A stretch of DNA of 64,000 nt, from positions 9,403,738-9,467,737 of the forward strand of contig OY992833.1 in assembly GCA_963921425.1 (NCBI GenBank). Reading direction: 5' to 3'. This DNA is from Dryas octopetala (taxonomy: Eukaryota > Streptophyta > Magnoliopsida > Rosales > Rosaceae). Of the stretch, positions 34,561 to 45,733 are shown piece after piece. The position numbers were made by a program, and so were the translations under genes. The notes under the pieces are model-generated. The model made no database searches, was not told the origin of the DNA, and was given only the letters and a program-made list of their open reading frames with translations. Positions within the stretch are counted from its first letter, which is position 1; every line of letters starts with the position of its first letter.

Positions 34561-35845
34561 CAAGGAGTCAAATTTCGAAATTTTCGGCGAAATTTCGCCG
34601 AAAATTTCGTTTTTTAGGGGTATGGAAATTTTAACACCATACCAAATTAATTTCGAAAAATTTCAAAAAATTTCGCCGAAATTTTCGATATAGAGATCGG
34701 AGAGAGAGGGGAGGCTGAGACCGGAGGGAAAAAGGCAGAGCCGCGCCGTCACCATCGCCGGAGGGAGAGACAGAGCCGCGCGCGCCGTCGAAGGAGGGAG
34801 AGAAGAGATCCGGGGAGGGAGAGAGGGAGATCGGGAAGGGAGAGGGAGATGGAGCAAAGAGAAGAGAACATGGAGAAGGAGGGACTGAGGGACTAGGAGA
34901 GAGAAAGAGAAGATGAGAACTGAAGAAGGAAAGAAAAAAAAAAAAAAAAGAAGAGGTCTGGAGTCTGGACCGTCTGGTTAATCACGGGGGCAGGGAGGAA
35001 GAAGTGAAGAACAGAAGAAGGAAAGAAGAAAAAAAAGAAGAAAAAGAAAAAGAAAGAGAGAGGGAGGAGAGAGAAGAGAGAGAATGAGTGGGGTAGGGGG
35101 GTAGGCGTGAATCACGGGGGAAGAGAAGAAAAGGGAAAGAAAAAAAAGAAGAGAAAAAGAAAGGAAAAGGAAAAAAAAAAGAAAAGAAAAGGAAAAAAAA
35201 AAGAAAAAAAAGGAAAGAAAAAAAAAAAGAAGAGAAAAAAAAAAAGGAAAGAAATTTTTTTTTTTTTTTTTAAGGTAGATTGAGATTTGGAGTCTTTAGA
35301 CAATTGGAAAGAAAAAAAAAATTTAAGATTTTATTTGGGGTTTGATTTGGTCATTTTGGTGTTTCGTTTAATTGTAAACATAAATTATGAAAAAGACATA
35401 ATATGGTATATTAGTAAAAAAACGAAAAAAGACATAACACAGGCTACACAGCAAGTTAGTATTTGGATCTGAAGATTAATAAAATAATAGAGTTTACAAT
35501 GGGGTACATAGGTCAGATTGAGCAAATGTGAGGTGTTATTTATATAATTATTAATTCGTGACCTATTTTTTTAACAGTATTTACCATCAGCGCGCATTAT
35601 ATTTATCTTATATTACATAAAACCTACTATATAATTTAGTTTTTTCAATGTTTTTTATCAATACATTAGATAATATGTTAAATAAATATATGGTCAAGTT
35701 TCATTCAAAATTTCCGTGTTTTGATAGCAATTTCCGTCGTTTTTATCTAATTTTGTCGAAATCGAAATTTTAATCGAAATTTCCACGAAAATTTCCGTCG
35801 AAATTTCCATCGAAAATTTCCTCGAAACCGAAATTTTACTCCTTG
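34561..35845. mobile_element. Non-autonomous hAT-like element, 1285 bp
   Basis: The ends are CAAGGAGT at the left and ACTCCTTG at the right. They are flanked by a perfect 8-bp TSD, CCTCTATG (34553-34560, 35846-35853). The uninterrupted target survives at about 51350, confirming the insertion. Dense AAATTTCG / CGAAATTT subterminal repeats lie inside both ends; the middle (34690-35260) is purine-rich (GA, GGAAA). No transposase. Confidence 0.88.
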
Positions 35846-35944
35846 CCTCTATGTATGATAAAAGAATTCCACATAAAAAAAAAATCCCATAAAGAAGTCA
35901 GTTTTTGTTCAATAATGATTATCTCATGCTTGGTCCACAGATAA
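35846..35944. other. Continuation of CNL distal upstream sequence
   Basis: ATGATAAAAGAATTCC through CTTGGTCCACAGATAAG matches 51355-51447. Confidence 0.75.
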
Positions 35945-37668
35945 GCATTAAAATTAAGTCAAAACCTTTTTACTTCTCAAATAAATTCCCAAAATAATCA
36001 AAATAAAATCCCAAATAAATATTTTGAAAAAATACGGGGTCTCACACTTAAACTTTGCCTCATGATCTCATGTATCAATTAAGGACATGAATTAACCAAT
36101 CTGCCCCCATCAACTTTACTTTGGATGCCAATATGCCACTTTTGGTAACTCAGTTGCAAATTTCGTCTAAAAGTTATTACGTACCACGCATGTGATCACT
36201 TTTTTACGGGTAAATTCGTCATTTCGGCCACTTGTAAGACAAGTCCATAGAAGTCAAATCACTTCACTCACATGACCATATTTTGGACGAAAAATGTAAC
36301 TACACTAACAAAAAGAGCAAATTGGCTTCAAAATTAAAGGTAAGGGGGGGCACATTAATACAACATATAATACGCATCCTGAATTGACACATGAGTCAAA
36401 GTTTTAAGTCATTTTGAAATATTTTCCATAAAAAAATAAGTAAATGATTTAAAGTCCTTAATCATAAATAAACTCACCTAAAATGTTGCAATGACAAATA
36501 AGTCTACTTTTTAATAAATAAACTCACGTTATAACAAGTTTCGTGTTTTTGGTGTCGAGTGCTTGGCGAGTTTTTTTTTTTTTTTTTAAACCTAGGCAGA
36601 TTGCCACTGTCGATCAGTAGTAATTATTGCCACTATCAAACAATGACAATTAGTAATCGTCATGTTTACGTTATAATGCGAGTGGATGTGACTTTATAAG
36701 CTTGAATTTTGCGTTTTATGTTGGTTTAATTAGTTTTTGACATGTTTATGTATGAAAAAACATAAGGTATATCTATAAGTATTATTTTTATGCAGTTTCA
36801 AATAGCTACTGTTGCACAATAATTAATACTGTTAGACACAAACAATTGCCGAGCACTCGGTGAATAGTGTCGAGCACTCAATATTGTTCACCGAGCACTC
36901 AGTAAATTATGTGTTGCACGCGTCTCATTAAAGTGGGCCGGACTGAGAGCACATAGTAGCTCATGGGCTGAGTTTTTAGCCTTATTTTTCAACTGAACTT
37001 ACGGAAAAAAAAAAAAAAAGCTTAAAAAAGGGCAATGCTTGGGTCACCCCACCCCCCAAAAATTCTTGTTCGGCAGTGCAGATTCAGGATCAGAACCGTT
37101 CATTTTTTAAATCACTAATTAAAGATCATCTTTGAAAAAAAATCAACTCAATCGGAAATCGTTTGGTTATATAACTGTTATTGAGTAAATAAGATAAATG
37201 AACAGTTTGTATTTAAAGAGTGGTTTCTTGATTAAACCATCTATTTATTATATTTATTTGATAACAGTTATAAAATCAAATGATTTTCAATTGAGTTGAT
37301 TTTTTTATAGTTAAATGATCTAAAAAATAAACGGTTCGGATGTAAAGCGGAATGAGTATAAGGAGTAATGAGGAGAAGGTGACGTCTAGCAAGTGATATG
37401 CCCATTACAATGGTCGAAGCTGACGTCAAAACTCACGGACCCATGTCCAATGCCATTAATCATTTTGTTTTTGCGGATGGGACCTAAATGTGGAAAACTA
37501 GTTGTAGAGTTTGTAGAGGTGGAGCCACCCATATGGAAAACCGGTAAAGCAAAACTTGTAGAGTTTGCAGATGGTCAAGGTTTGCAGAAAGCAAAAGTAG
37601 GAGTGGGGCCACCAATAATGAAGTCTAGCTGTAAGTCTCTCAATTATCAGAACAGAAACACAAATTGT
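35945..37668. repeat. Direct repeat B (pairs with 22576-23373 plus 33340-34371)
   Basis: Uninterrupted version of repeat A. It contains the GGGGTCTCACA end of the LTR remnant (about 36036) and an orphan CNL promoter at its right side. It holds no gene. Confidence 0.88.
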
Positions 37669-37773
37669 GCGCCTCTCATCTTTGCTCACACTTTGCTCAC
37701 CTGTGTTTTGTTCTCTGCTCTTTGCTTACTTCTCCGTCCCTCTCTACCTAATATCACTTTGCTCACCTGTGTC
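37330..37773 (+). promoter_or_regulatory. Orphan CNL promoter and 5' leader copy 2
   Basis: It matches the CNL upstream region and continues into the leader (GTTCTCTGCTC, TTTGCTTACTTCTCCGTCCC, TCTACCTAATATC), which at 52160-52225 lies within 100 bp of the CNL ATG. It stops where the copia LTR begins at 37774, before any start codon. Confidence 0.75.
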
Positions 37774-37917
37774 TGTTAGAATGATATTTGTATTTGGGCC
37801 TAGACCAATTGTATATAGGTTTTATATGTCATTACTTGAGCCTCAAGCCTTAGGGCTTTACTTGACTTGTATAAATACCTTTGTGATTAATGAGAAGAGT
37901 AGGAAATTAAACTCACA
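37774..37917 (+). repeat. Short copia 5' LTR (144 bp)
   Basis: TGTTAGAATG...ACTCACA, followed at once by TGGTATCACAG, a one-base variant of the initiator-tRNA PBS. The related 3' LTR starts at 48552. Confidence 0.8.
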
Positions 37918-38075
37918 TGGTATCACAGATGTAGGTTTTCTTTCCGTTCCACAACTGGCTATTTGATCTTTCTTGGTTCCAATATGGTTTCATGGTGCTC
38001 CAAAGAAACAACTGACTGTTTCTCGCTCTAGTGCTGAGTCTGAATACCGCTTTCTTTCTCATGCTTGTGATGAGA
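37918..38075 (+). pseudogene. Copia RNase H fragment, first part
   Basis: The PBS is followed, after a large internal deletion, by codons for WFHGAPKKQLTVSRSSAESE, the RNase H signature of Ty1/copia. The frame ends at 38075 where unrelated TGTAACGACCC sequence starts; the continuation appears at 48280. Confidence 0.75.
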
Positions 38076-38219
38076 TGTAACGACCCAACCTTTAGTTTTA
38101 GTGGAATTAAAGTTAAATTCAGTTGTTGGATTTTATTTAAGTTAGTTAAGGGGATTTTGAAATTTTAAGAAGGAATAAATTGAAAAGTAAACCTTGGGCC
38201 ATTAAGTGTCGAATGGTTA
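38076..38219. other. Possible LTR-type left end (TGTAACGACCC)
   Basis: The sequence that interrupts the copia remnant begins TGTAACGACCC, like many plant LTR ends. A matching right end could be ...TTCTCACA at about 48269, but no target-site duplication was found. Confidence 0.3.
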
Positions 38220-38431
38220 ATTTAGAGCGTGACCCACCACCCAGCCACCCACCCCTCCTACCCCAGCCACCCTGCTGCCAACCCCACCCACCACTCCGCC
38301 GCCCCACCCGGCTACCCACCCCCTCTCTCTCCTCTCTCTACCTCACTCGATCTCTCTCCCCGCCCTTCACTTTCTCTCAATGCCTCGCTCTCTCTCTCTC
38401 TCTCTCTCCGTCCCTCTCCTCTCTCTCTACC

Positions 38432-38507
<76 letters not shown>

Positions 38508-38586
38508 CCCCCCCCGAAACCCCAGCCCCGACCCGCCCCGCCCCACCCCGAGCACCACCCTCCTCAATTGTTTAGATCTGAGAAAA

Positions 38587-38621
<35 letters not shown>

Positions 38622-38728
38622 TGACAGAAAGAGAGAGATGGAGCTGGTGGCCGGAGAAGGGAGGAAGGTAGGTGGGTCACTAGATTGGGTGGCCGACGTG
38701 AGGGAGGAGCGTTCGGGGCTGGGGTTTT

Positions 38729-38771
<43 letters not shown>

Positions 38772-39235
38772 GGGCGAGGAAAGAGAGGGGGTGGGTCGGC
38801 GGCGTGGTGGGTGGGGTCGGCGGCAGGGTGGCTGGGGTCGAAGCTAGGGTGGGTGGCTGGGTTGGGTGGGTCTCGGAGGGAGGGGCGGGAGAAGGAGGGA
38901 AAAGGGCTACAAGCCTGCAACTACATTTTTTCTTTATTTTTTTGTTTTTTTTTTTATTTAATTGTTGTGTTTTAAATTTTTTTAAATAATTATTTAATTA
39001 TTTAAAGTTTATTTAATTTTTTATTATTTTTTTGTCCACGTGGCATTTTCTAAAAGCTATATCAGTGTGCCACGTAGGCAGTTAACGGCCTCCTCGACGG
39101 AATAGTTGACGGAGATATCTGGGTGTGCAAAATCAGTAGCTAGTTGAGGTACCTCTGAGAAACTTTTTTTTATTGGGATACTCAAGTGAAAAATTGTGTA
39201 TACTTGAGATACCTGCGTGTAATTTGCCCTAAAAA
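38220..39235. mobile_element. Long-hairpin element 1 (one terminal arm missing)
   Basis: The C-rich left half (CCACCCACCCCTCC.., then (CT)n) is the inverse of the G-rich right half ((GA)n, GGTGGGTCGGCGG...GGGTGGCTGGG). The right end (CCACGTAGGCAGTTAACGGCC ... CGTGTAATTTGCCC) matches that of 46476-47757. The AT-rich left arm of its sister is absent here. Confidence 0.65.
38382..38506. repeat. (CT)n microsatellite
   Basis: Long CT run ending in a C tract. (GA)n tracts at 38586-38640 and 38731-38765 are its inverse within the hairpin. Confidence 0.97.
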
Positions 39236-40326
39236 TAGTGTGTCTGCAAATACTAATTCGATGGATTAACCTCTTAGAGTGCACATGCATATGTTAATAT
39301 GCTAGATTAAAATTCAACTGGTTAGCAGAGTTAATAACAGTTTCTTGGTACTATATGACTTGTGGAGCTACTATCCACGACAAATTGATCAACATTGTCC
39401 AAATTTCAACATGCAAAGCTGGAAACCTACGCAGCTCCAAAAACCCATTGACTCAATAGCAAGGATTAGGAGTGACACACTTTCCACCAAAATGCATACA
39501 AGGAAAATATGTCTGTTGGATTATCAAACTGTAGTAACAAATATCATCTATCGAGCTAGCCAAGACCAAGTCCGATCCAGTGCCAACTTGCCATTGTAGG
39601 TCACAATGCACACACACTAGCGTCATATCCAAGGATAGATCGATATAAACCATGTGTATGTGACACTAGAAAAGAGATGATTGAATGTGTAAATAGCTTG
39701 AGCTTAAAGAGACATTGGCAATTAAGGACGTTTAATTGGGTCATTAAGGTGGCTGTTGCAAACATTAATTCAACTTTGCAATTCCACCAACAAGTGGTAA
39801 CGTACAGAAAAGATGTGAATAACTTTGGATGTTTAAGAATAATCAAACGGCACAAAAGGTGAAGCTAACAACTAAATGTATTTTGAAATACTCACTCAAA
39901 ATTCCAACATTTCTCAAACCACCACCCAGTTGGTTATTTTATTTTGGTACAGCAAATGGTTCACGCTTGGCCAATAGAGATGCATCGATCCTGGAAACAC
40001 ATGCACAAGGAGTTGGATAAGATGCCCAGCCAACACACCCACGTTGTTTTCTAGTTCACCAGTTGGTTATTATTATTTAATGGACATTGCAATAATAAAC
40101 GCTATGGGTGGTCGTTGTTTATATATATAGATCGATTGAAAATGCGTGCAGAACTTACCAGTTACCTTCCCTTGTGCAGTGATCATTGTTTATATTATTA
40201 CCAAATATTGCTTGAGAGTCACGACCCATGTGATTTCAAGATTAATAACAATAAAAGTAAGTAAAGAAATGTTAACTCTTAGATGTTCGATGATTATGAT
40301 ATAATTAAACCATATGAATTAATTAA
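39236..40326. other. Intergenic, no gene seen
   Basis: AT-rich sequence between hairpin element 1 and the Mutator-like element. Only short ORFs without recognisable features. Confidence 0.5.
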
Positions 40327-40335
40327 CAAAAAAAA

Positions 40336-40614
40336 GGCTTATTATGATTTTTGCCCCCTGAACTATGATCCCATTCCTAATGTGCCCCCTGACTTTTTAA
40401 TTTTATCAATTTACCCCCTAACAGTTACAACGTTAGTCTAATGTGCCCCTTCGTCCAATTTCCGTCTCAACTTCCGTCTATTTTGCTGATGTGGCAGGGT
40501 AAATTGGTCATTTCGACCTCCCTGGACCATTCAGCATCCCAGCCTTTTCCACCTAGACAGCCCCCAAATGCCACATACCCACATGTGGGACCCACCCGCT
40601 GCCAGCTCAGCTCA
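40336..40614 (+). repeat. MULE left TIR
   Basis: 279 bp, inverse of 45734-46012 with few differences; it extends to GCCAGCTCAGCTCA. It ends 88 bp before the GRF gene ATG, so promoter and leader of that gene probably lie in the TIR. Confidence 0.93.
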
Positions 40615-40702
40615 GCTGGCCCTCTTTATCTCCTCAATCCCCATCTCTTTATCTCAGCTCGAGCTTACCTCTCTCCCTCATCAATTTTCTCTTCTCTTCA
40701 AA

Positions 40703-41149
40703 ATGAGTCGAAGCAGCAGCCATCGAAGCTACCAGAGCAGGACGCACAACGAAGATGCTGATGGTGAATCATCACTGCGCTGCCACTGTGGATTGGTTGC
40801 ACGAATATCCACCTCCTGGACAGATTTGAATCCAGGGAGGAGGTTTCATGGGTGTCCAAAGTGGAGTGGGGTGAGATTTATGGGTTGATTCTGGTTCATG
40901 GTTTATGTTTAATAATTTAGTTAGAGATAATAATGGTTGGGTTTGCAGAAAAACACGGGTTGTGGTTTTTTCGTGTGGCTGGATCCAAAGATGTGCGATC
41001 GTTCAAGGGATGTGATCAATGGGCTGCGGAGAAGGCTTAATGGTATTGAGGGTCCTAGAGTAATGGTTGAAAGAGAGAATGCTAGAGAAAAGCGCTTGTG
41101 GGTTGCCCTGGTTGTGTCCTGGGCAATTTTCTTGGCTATATGCTATTAA
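40703..41149 (+). CDS. GRF-type zinc-finger protein with C-terminal TM segment, inside MULE
   Basis: Exons 40703-40870 (56 codons) and 40949-41149 (66 codons and TAA) join in phase 0 across a 78-bp GT-AG intron, giving 122 aa. Residues 27-61 form a GRF zinc finger: CHC (C27, C29), TSWTDLNPGRRFHGC (C51) and GCGFFVWLD (C61). A basic helix follows (DRSRDVINGLRRRL), and residues about 105-122 are a hydrophobic membrane anchor (LWVALVVSWAIFLAI). This is the architecture of the plant proteins named 'At4g04775-like'. GRF fingers in other proteins bind nucleic acid; the role here is unknown. The gene is fully open and lies inside the MULE TIRs, convergent with the transposase. It may be a captured host gene or a regular second MULE gene. 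Confidence 0.8.
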
Positions 41150-41300
41150 GGGCATAAGTATGGAAAATATCCAACTGGGTTTGTAATGAAATTGACAATG
41201 TATGGTTGTCTCCTGGGGAATTTTGTTGGTTATTATGCTATTAAGGGTGTAAGAATTATTTATATCAATGCAGTAATTTACATTCCGTAATGTAACAGTT

Positions 41301-41556
41301 GACATCTCATATGGCAATTACTAAGCACTCAAATGTCAATTGAGAATCAAATGCCAATTGGAAATCAAACTGCAGTTCAGATAGTTGACATCTCATATGG
41401 CAATTACTAAGTATTCAAATGTCAATTGGAAATCAAATGCCAATTGGAAATCAAACTGCAGTTCAGATTATTGACATCTCATATGGCAATTACTAAGCAG
41501 TCAAATGTCAATTGGAAATCAAATGCCAATTGGAAATCAAACTGCAGTTCAGATTA
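41301..41556. repeat. 86-bp tandem repeat, three copies, in MULE
   Basis: Anchors GACATCTCATATGG at 41301, 41387 and 41473, an exact 86-bp period. Each unit contains TCAATTGRRAATCAAATG and CTGCAGTTCAGAT. It lies downstream of the GRF gene. Confidence 0.95.
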
Positions 41557-41859
41557 CTTACTGAAATTGACAATGTATATATTATTTAGATTTTCTTTCC
41601 ATATTATGCAATGAATTTGATTAGGAATGGTATGAAAACGACATGAATATGATAATGAATAGTATGAAAAACTAAGGTGAATTGGCATGGGTTTGGACAG
41701 TAAATTGACATGAATTAATGGTTGATCCTATTTGAAATAAATTGACATAGATTTTCTGTGAAAATAAATGGACATGAATTTTGCAGTAATATGACATTAT
41801 ATATTGCAACCCCTGCATACCCTGCATACAATCATCCGAAAAGCAACACAAGCCTTCCA

Positions 41860-42050
41860 AGGTTCACAAAATGTGCCTAAAACCAAACATCCAAACATCT
41901 ACACCTGCTTACAAAGTACACAAAACATGGCAATATGCAAGTTTTACAAAATGTGCCTAAAACCAACACAAGACATCCAAACATCTACACCTGCTTACAA
42001 AGTACACAAAACATGGCAATATGCAAGTTTTACAAAATGAGCCTAAAACC
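41860..42050. repeat. Imperfect tandem repeat in MULE centre (about two copies)
   Basis: Units share CAAAATGTGCCTAAAACCAA, CCAAACATCTACACCTGC and ACATGGCAATATGCAAG. It lies between the ends of the two convergent genes. Confidence 0.85.
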
Positions 42051-42120
42051 AACATCATCTTGACAATTGTCTGCCACCCATATCAAAGTTCTCAAAAAAT
42101 GACTGGTTGTCTTAACATCA

Positions 42121-45036
42121 TCAATCCAACCATCCAAATGTGGCCCTCTGCAAGTTCAAACACTTCTCCCTGAATAGCTGGTTTGCAGTCTTGGGCTTCT
42201 TATTCTTGCCCTTCTTGGTGCCAGGTTGGGCTTGCTGAGGCTGGGGGTCTCCATAAGGTTGGGCTTGTTGTTGGGGGTCTCCACAAGATTGGGATGGCTG
42301 AGGCTGGGATGGACCTTGAGTGGCTTGCTGAGATGGACCTTCAAAGTTGTCATATTCATATAGACCCTCAAAGTTGTCCTGCTGAGATGGCCCTTCTTTT
42401 TGGACATTATTTGAAGGCCCTTCACCCTCCTGATGGCTCATATGTGATACACATCTTGCCTTCCTCAATGGATTTGTTCTCTTTGATGGTCCCTCTCCAT
42501 TGTTTTGGGTCTGTCTATTGAACTACATGAAACATACAAAAAAAACAGCCAAAGTTAAATGCTAAAGTGTCAAGTAACAGGACAACACTAAAGGGGCAAG
42601 TCCACTCACTGGTAGTTTGGTGGGCCTGCGTGCACTTCCATCTGTAGTGGTCCTTGCACTCTTAGCAGCCTGCATGTACACATGATAAAATGAGAACCAA
42701 ATCCCAACAATAGATTGCATATACATATGAAAAAATGAGAAGGCCATTATTTACCTGCTTTTTGCCCCGAGTCCCAACACTTGCTTTACAACTCCTAACA
42801 TTATGCCCAATCTCTCCACAATTACCACACTTTGTGTGGAAGTTAAACTTTTGCAGCTTGTGAGCTTGACTTGGCCTTTTGGGGCTTTCATTTGGTGCTT
42901 TAACCCTTGACTTTTTAGGTCTACCTGGCTGCTTGTGGTAAAGTGGTGCTAGCATTGGGGCTTTTCCAGTCTTTTTCCACTGATCACTACTTGGCATTGG
43001 CTCAATCAGCTCCCTGTAGGTTCTTATGTAAGCATCTTTCTTGTAACAATTGTCCACATACTGAAGGGGATCCCCATTTAATTAGCTTATAGCTGAGCAA
43101 GCATGAACACATGGCAGCCCACTTAGGTCCCAAGCTTTACATGAACAAGTATGCTGGACCAAATCAACCACAAAGCTCCTGTTGCCACCATGCTGGATAA
43201 CCTGGTATTTGTGCTTGTCTGCTGGTCTTGGAATGCACCACCTTGCCTCATCTCTAATGTCATTCAATTTCTTAACCACCCTAGGACCTACCTCATGATG
43301 CCATCTCTCAACACCTGCCCTTCTAGTGGCTGTTAACAACATCAAGTACATTCTAATCCTTTCCAACAAAGTCAGAATGGGCTTATCTCTAGCCTCCAAT
43401 ATAGCCATGTTGAAGGCCTCACAGTAGTTGTTAAGCATCTTGTCACACTTGAATTGGGTACTGTAATGAGAAAGAGCCCAATTCTTAGGATCCTTTTCAT
43501 GCAACCACTTAAAAGCAGCCTCATCCAATTCAAGCATCTTCTTCATTTCAGCATCAAACCACTCCAGTGTGGTGGCCCTTGCTATTTTCTCCATTTGCTT
43601 CTTCAATGCCAAACCTTTGTGCTTTTGACTGAAATTAGCATATAAATGCTTAAGGCAATGTCTATGCTCTGACTCGGGGTACTGATCCTTGATGGCATCT
43701 ATAAGTCCCTTCTGCTTGTCACTTAAAAATGCCCAATGATGCGAATTTTCAATGTGCAAGTCACCCCCCAGCAGCTCCAGAAACCAGTACCATGTCTCAT
43801 AATTCTCCACCTCAACCACAGCATATGCTATTGGGTACATGCCATTGTTGGCATCTATCCCAACAGCACTTAGAATCTGTCCAGGATGAGGTCCTTTGAT
43901 GTGACACCCATCCAGCCCAACTACTTGCCTACATCCCTCTAAAAAACCTCTCTTCAAGGCACCAAGACAAATGTACACCCTCTGGAACCTAATAGCATCT
44001 TGCTCACCACCAGATGTCTTCAATATCACTGTGCTTCCCCTATTTCTCCTCAACAACTCAGCACAATAGTCCCACATTTGTCCATATTGTTGCATATATG
44101 TTCCCTCAAGTAACACAGTGGCCTTAGCCTTTGCTCTGTAGATCAATGAGGCTTGTGCATTTATCCCTGTCTCATTTAGGACCTGTTCCTTGAAAGAATT
44201 CAGCTCCCATCTCGGGTTGTAAGCAAGTTGAGTCATATACCTCTTTGCAAGCCAATCTGCAGTGAGATGCTTGCTCACTGTTTCCTTATTGCAAACATGA
44301 TTGCCCACCAAGGTCTTCACATACAACTCAGAACTACCATTCTGTGAGGATGCAAACACAACAAACCCACACTTCTTCTTACAAACTGCCCTTACTGCAT
44401 TTTTATCATTTTTCACAAAATCAATTTGTCTACCACATTTCAGTGAGAACTCTTTAACAGCCCTTCTAAACAAATTAGCAGTGGCAAACTTGTCTCCCAA
44501 CTTAAAATGAGGGTCCTTTAGGTCTACATCCTCATTGAATTCATGAAACTTGGGCAGCTCCTCTTTGGTCTTTTAAGTGCAGTGCCCTGCTGAGGAAGAT
44601 CTTCATCTGATGAGTTGTCTGGTGTCCTCACCTCATCATCAATTTCCTCATCCGAAACCACATTATCATCCAATTCAGCATTAGGGTCTCTGTCATCAGC
44701 AGTGGGGTCTATGTATCCCTCAAATAGCCTATCATCATCCCTCACTAGCCTAATCTCTTCATCACTAACCCCATAAAATTCATCCTCAAACAAAGGATCA
44801 TCTGCATCATCTTCCTCATCATCTTCAGACTCACCCTCCTCAGCATTAGCATCTTCATCTTCAGACTCACCCTCCTCAGCATTATCATCTTCATCTTCAG
44901 GCTCACTCTCCTCAGCATTATAATCTTCAGACTCACCATCATCTACATTATCATCTTCAGACTCACTTTCCACCTCAATCACATTCTCCCTTTCGCCATC
45001 AGCAGGTTCCACCACCCTCCTCTTAGTTTTTTTCAC
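42121..45036 (-). pseudogene. MuDR-type MULE transposase, near-intact but broken
   Basis: On the minus strand an acidic N-terminal exon starts after a splice acceptor at about 45036, with four degenerate EEGESEDEDDNA repeats. The frame then changes near 44560, and the transposase core runs to an in-frame TAA at 43082-43084. The same frame continues after the stop to a donor at 42755. Small exons follow at 42669-42610 and 42522-42121 (ends FGWLD, TGA). In the 472-residue open core, numbered from 44500, I see the MULE DDE triad D197 (GLDGCH), D261 (LSDKQKGL) and E361, and a SWIM finger CSCKAWDLSGLPCVH (452-466). After the stop comes a CCHC knuckle, CGNCGEIGHNVRSC. The product would be a nuclear cut-and-paste transposase acting on the TIRs. 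One frameshift and one stop disable it here. Confidence 0.9.
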
Positions 45037-45733
45037 TGCAAGTATGTTTAATGAAATTTATTAGGTGTAAGTGTGTAACAACCCTTGGCAGCATGTAAGT
45101 GTGTAACAACCCTTGGCAGCATATATTAAGTTTTTTTCACTGCAAGTATGTTCCACCACCCTCCTCATTTATGCACTAAAAGACACGACACCAACCAATC
45201 TAAAACCATAAAGTTGCAACACCAGGTAAAAGACAAATTTTGTTTCCAATATTGAATGGCAGATAACAACCCCCAATTAAACCCCCAACCCACTATTACA
45301 CAAGTACACGACACCACACCAACCATGGACCACAATCGTTGAAAACTGGGGTCTAAAGCAATAAACAATTCCTAACACTTCCAAAAGTTCAAAAAAGCTT
45401 TAAAATGCAAAGAATCTTGCACATGGCACACCACTCATCGATACACAATAAAACAAACCAAACAGTTCCAAAAGTTCCAAAAGTCGAAAACCCTAACAGT
45501 TCCAAAAGTTCAAAAAAACTTACTTTTGTCTGGCAAACGAATCTTCAGACCTCACTTCACCAAATCAGCTCAAAATCCCACAGAGAATCTCGGCTTCACT
45601 TCTGAAGAAAGGAGGCGATGGGCGATGCGATGATGGAACCCTAATTGCAGAGAATCTTCTGAAAACGGAGGGGATGCGATGAGTTGTTTGATGGAGATCG
45701 ATCCAGTTGACCCAATAAGACTGGGTCCCTACG
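45037..45733 (-). other. MULE transposase 5' leader region
   Basis: On the minus strand a likely leader exon runs from the TIR to a donor near 45528 (CAGACAAAA/GTAAGT). The acceptor at about 45037 (CTTGCAG) opens the coding exon. The intron contains short duplicated phrases (GTGTGTAACAACCCTTGGCAGCAT twice, 45073-45122). Confidence 0.55.

Noticed and set aside
42183-42521. Plus-strand ORFs over the transposase C-terminal exon and other antisense ORFs over gag-pol and the CNLs
   Set aside because: They are shadows of strongly supported genes on the other strand.
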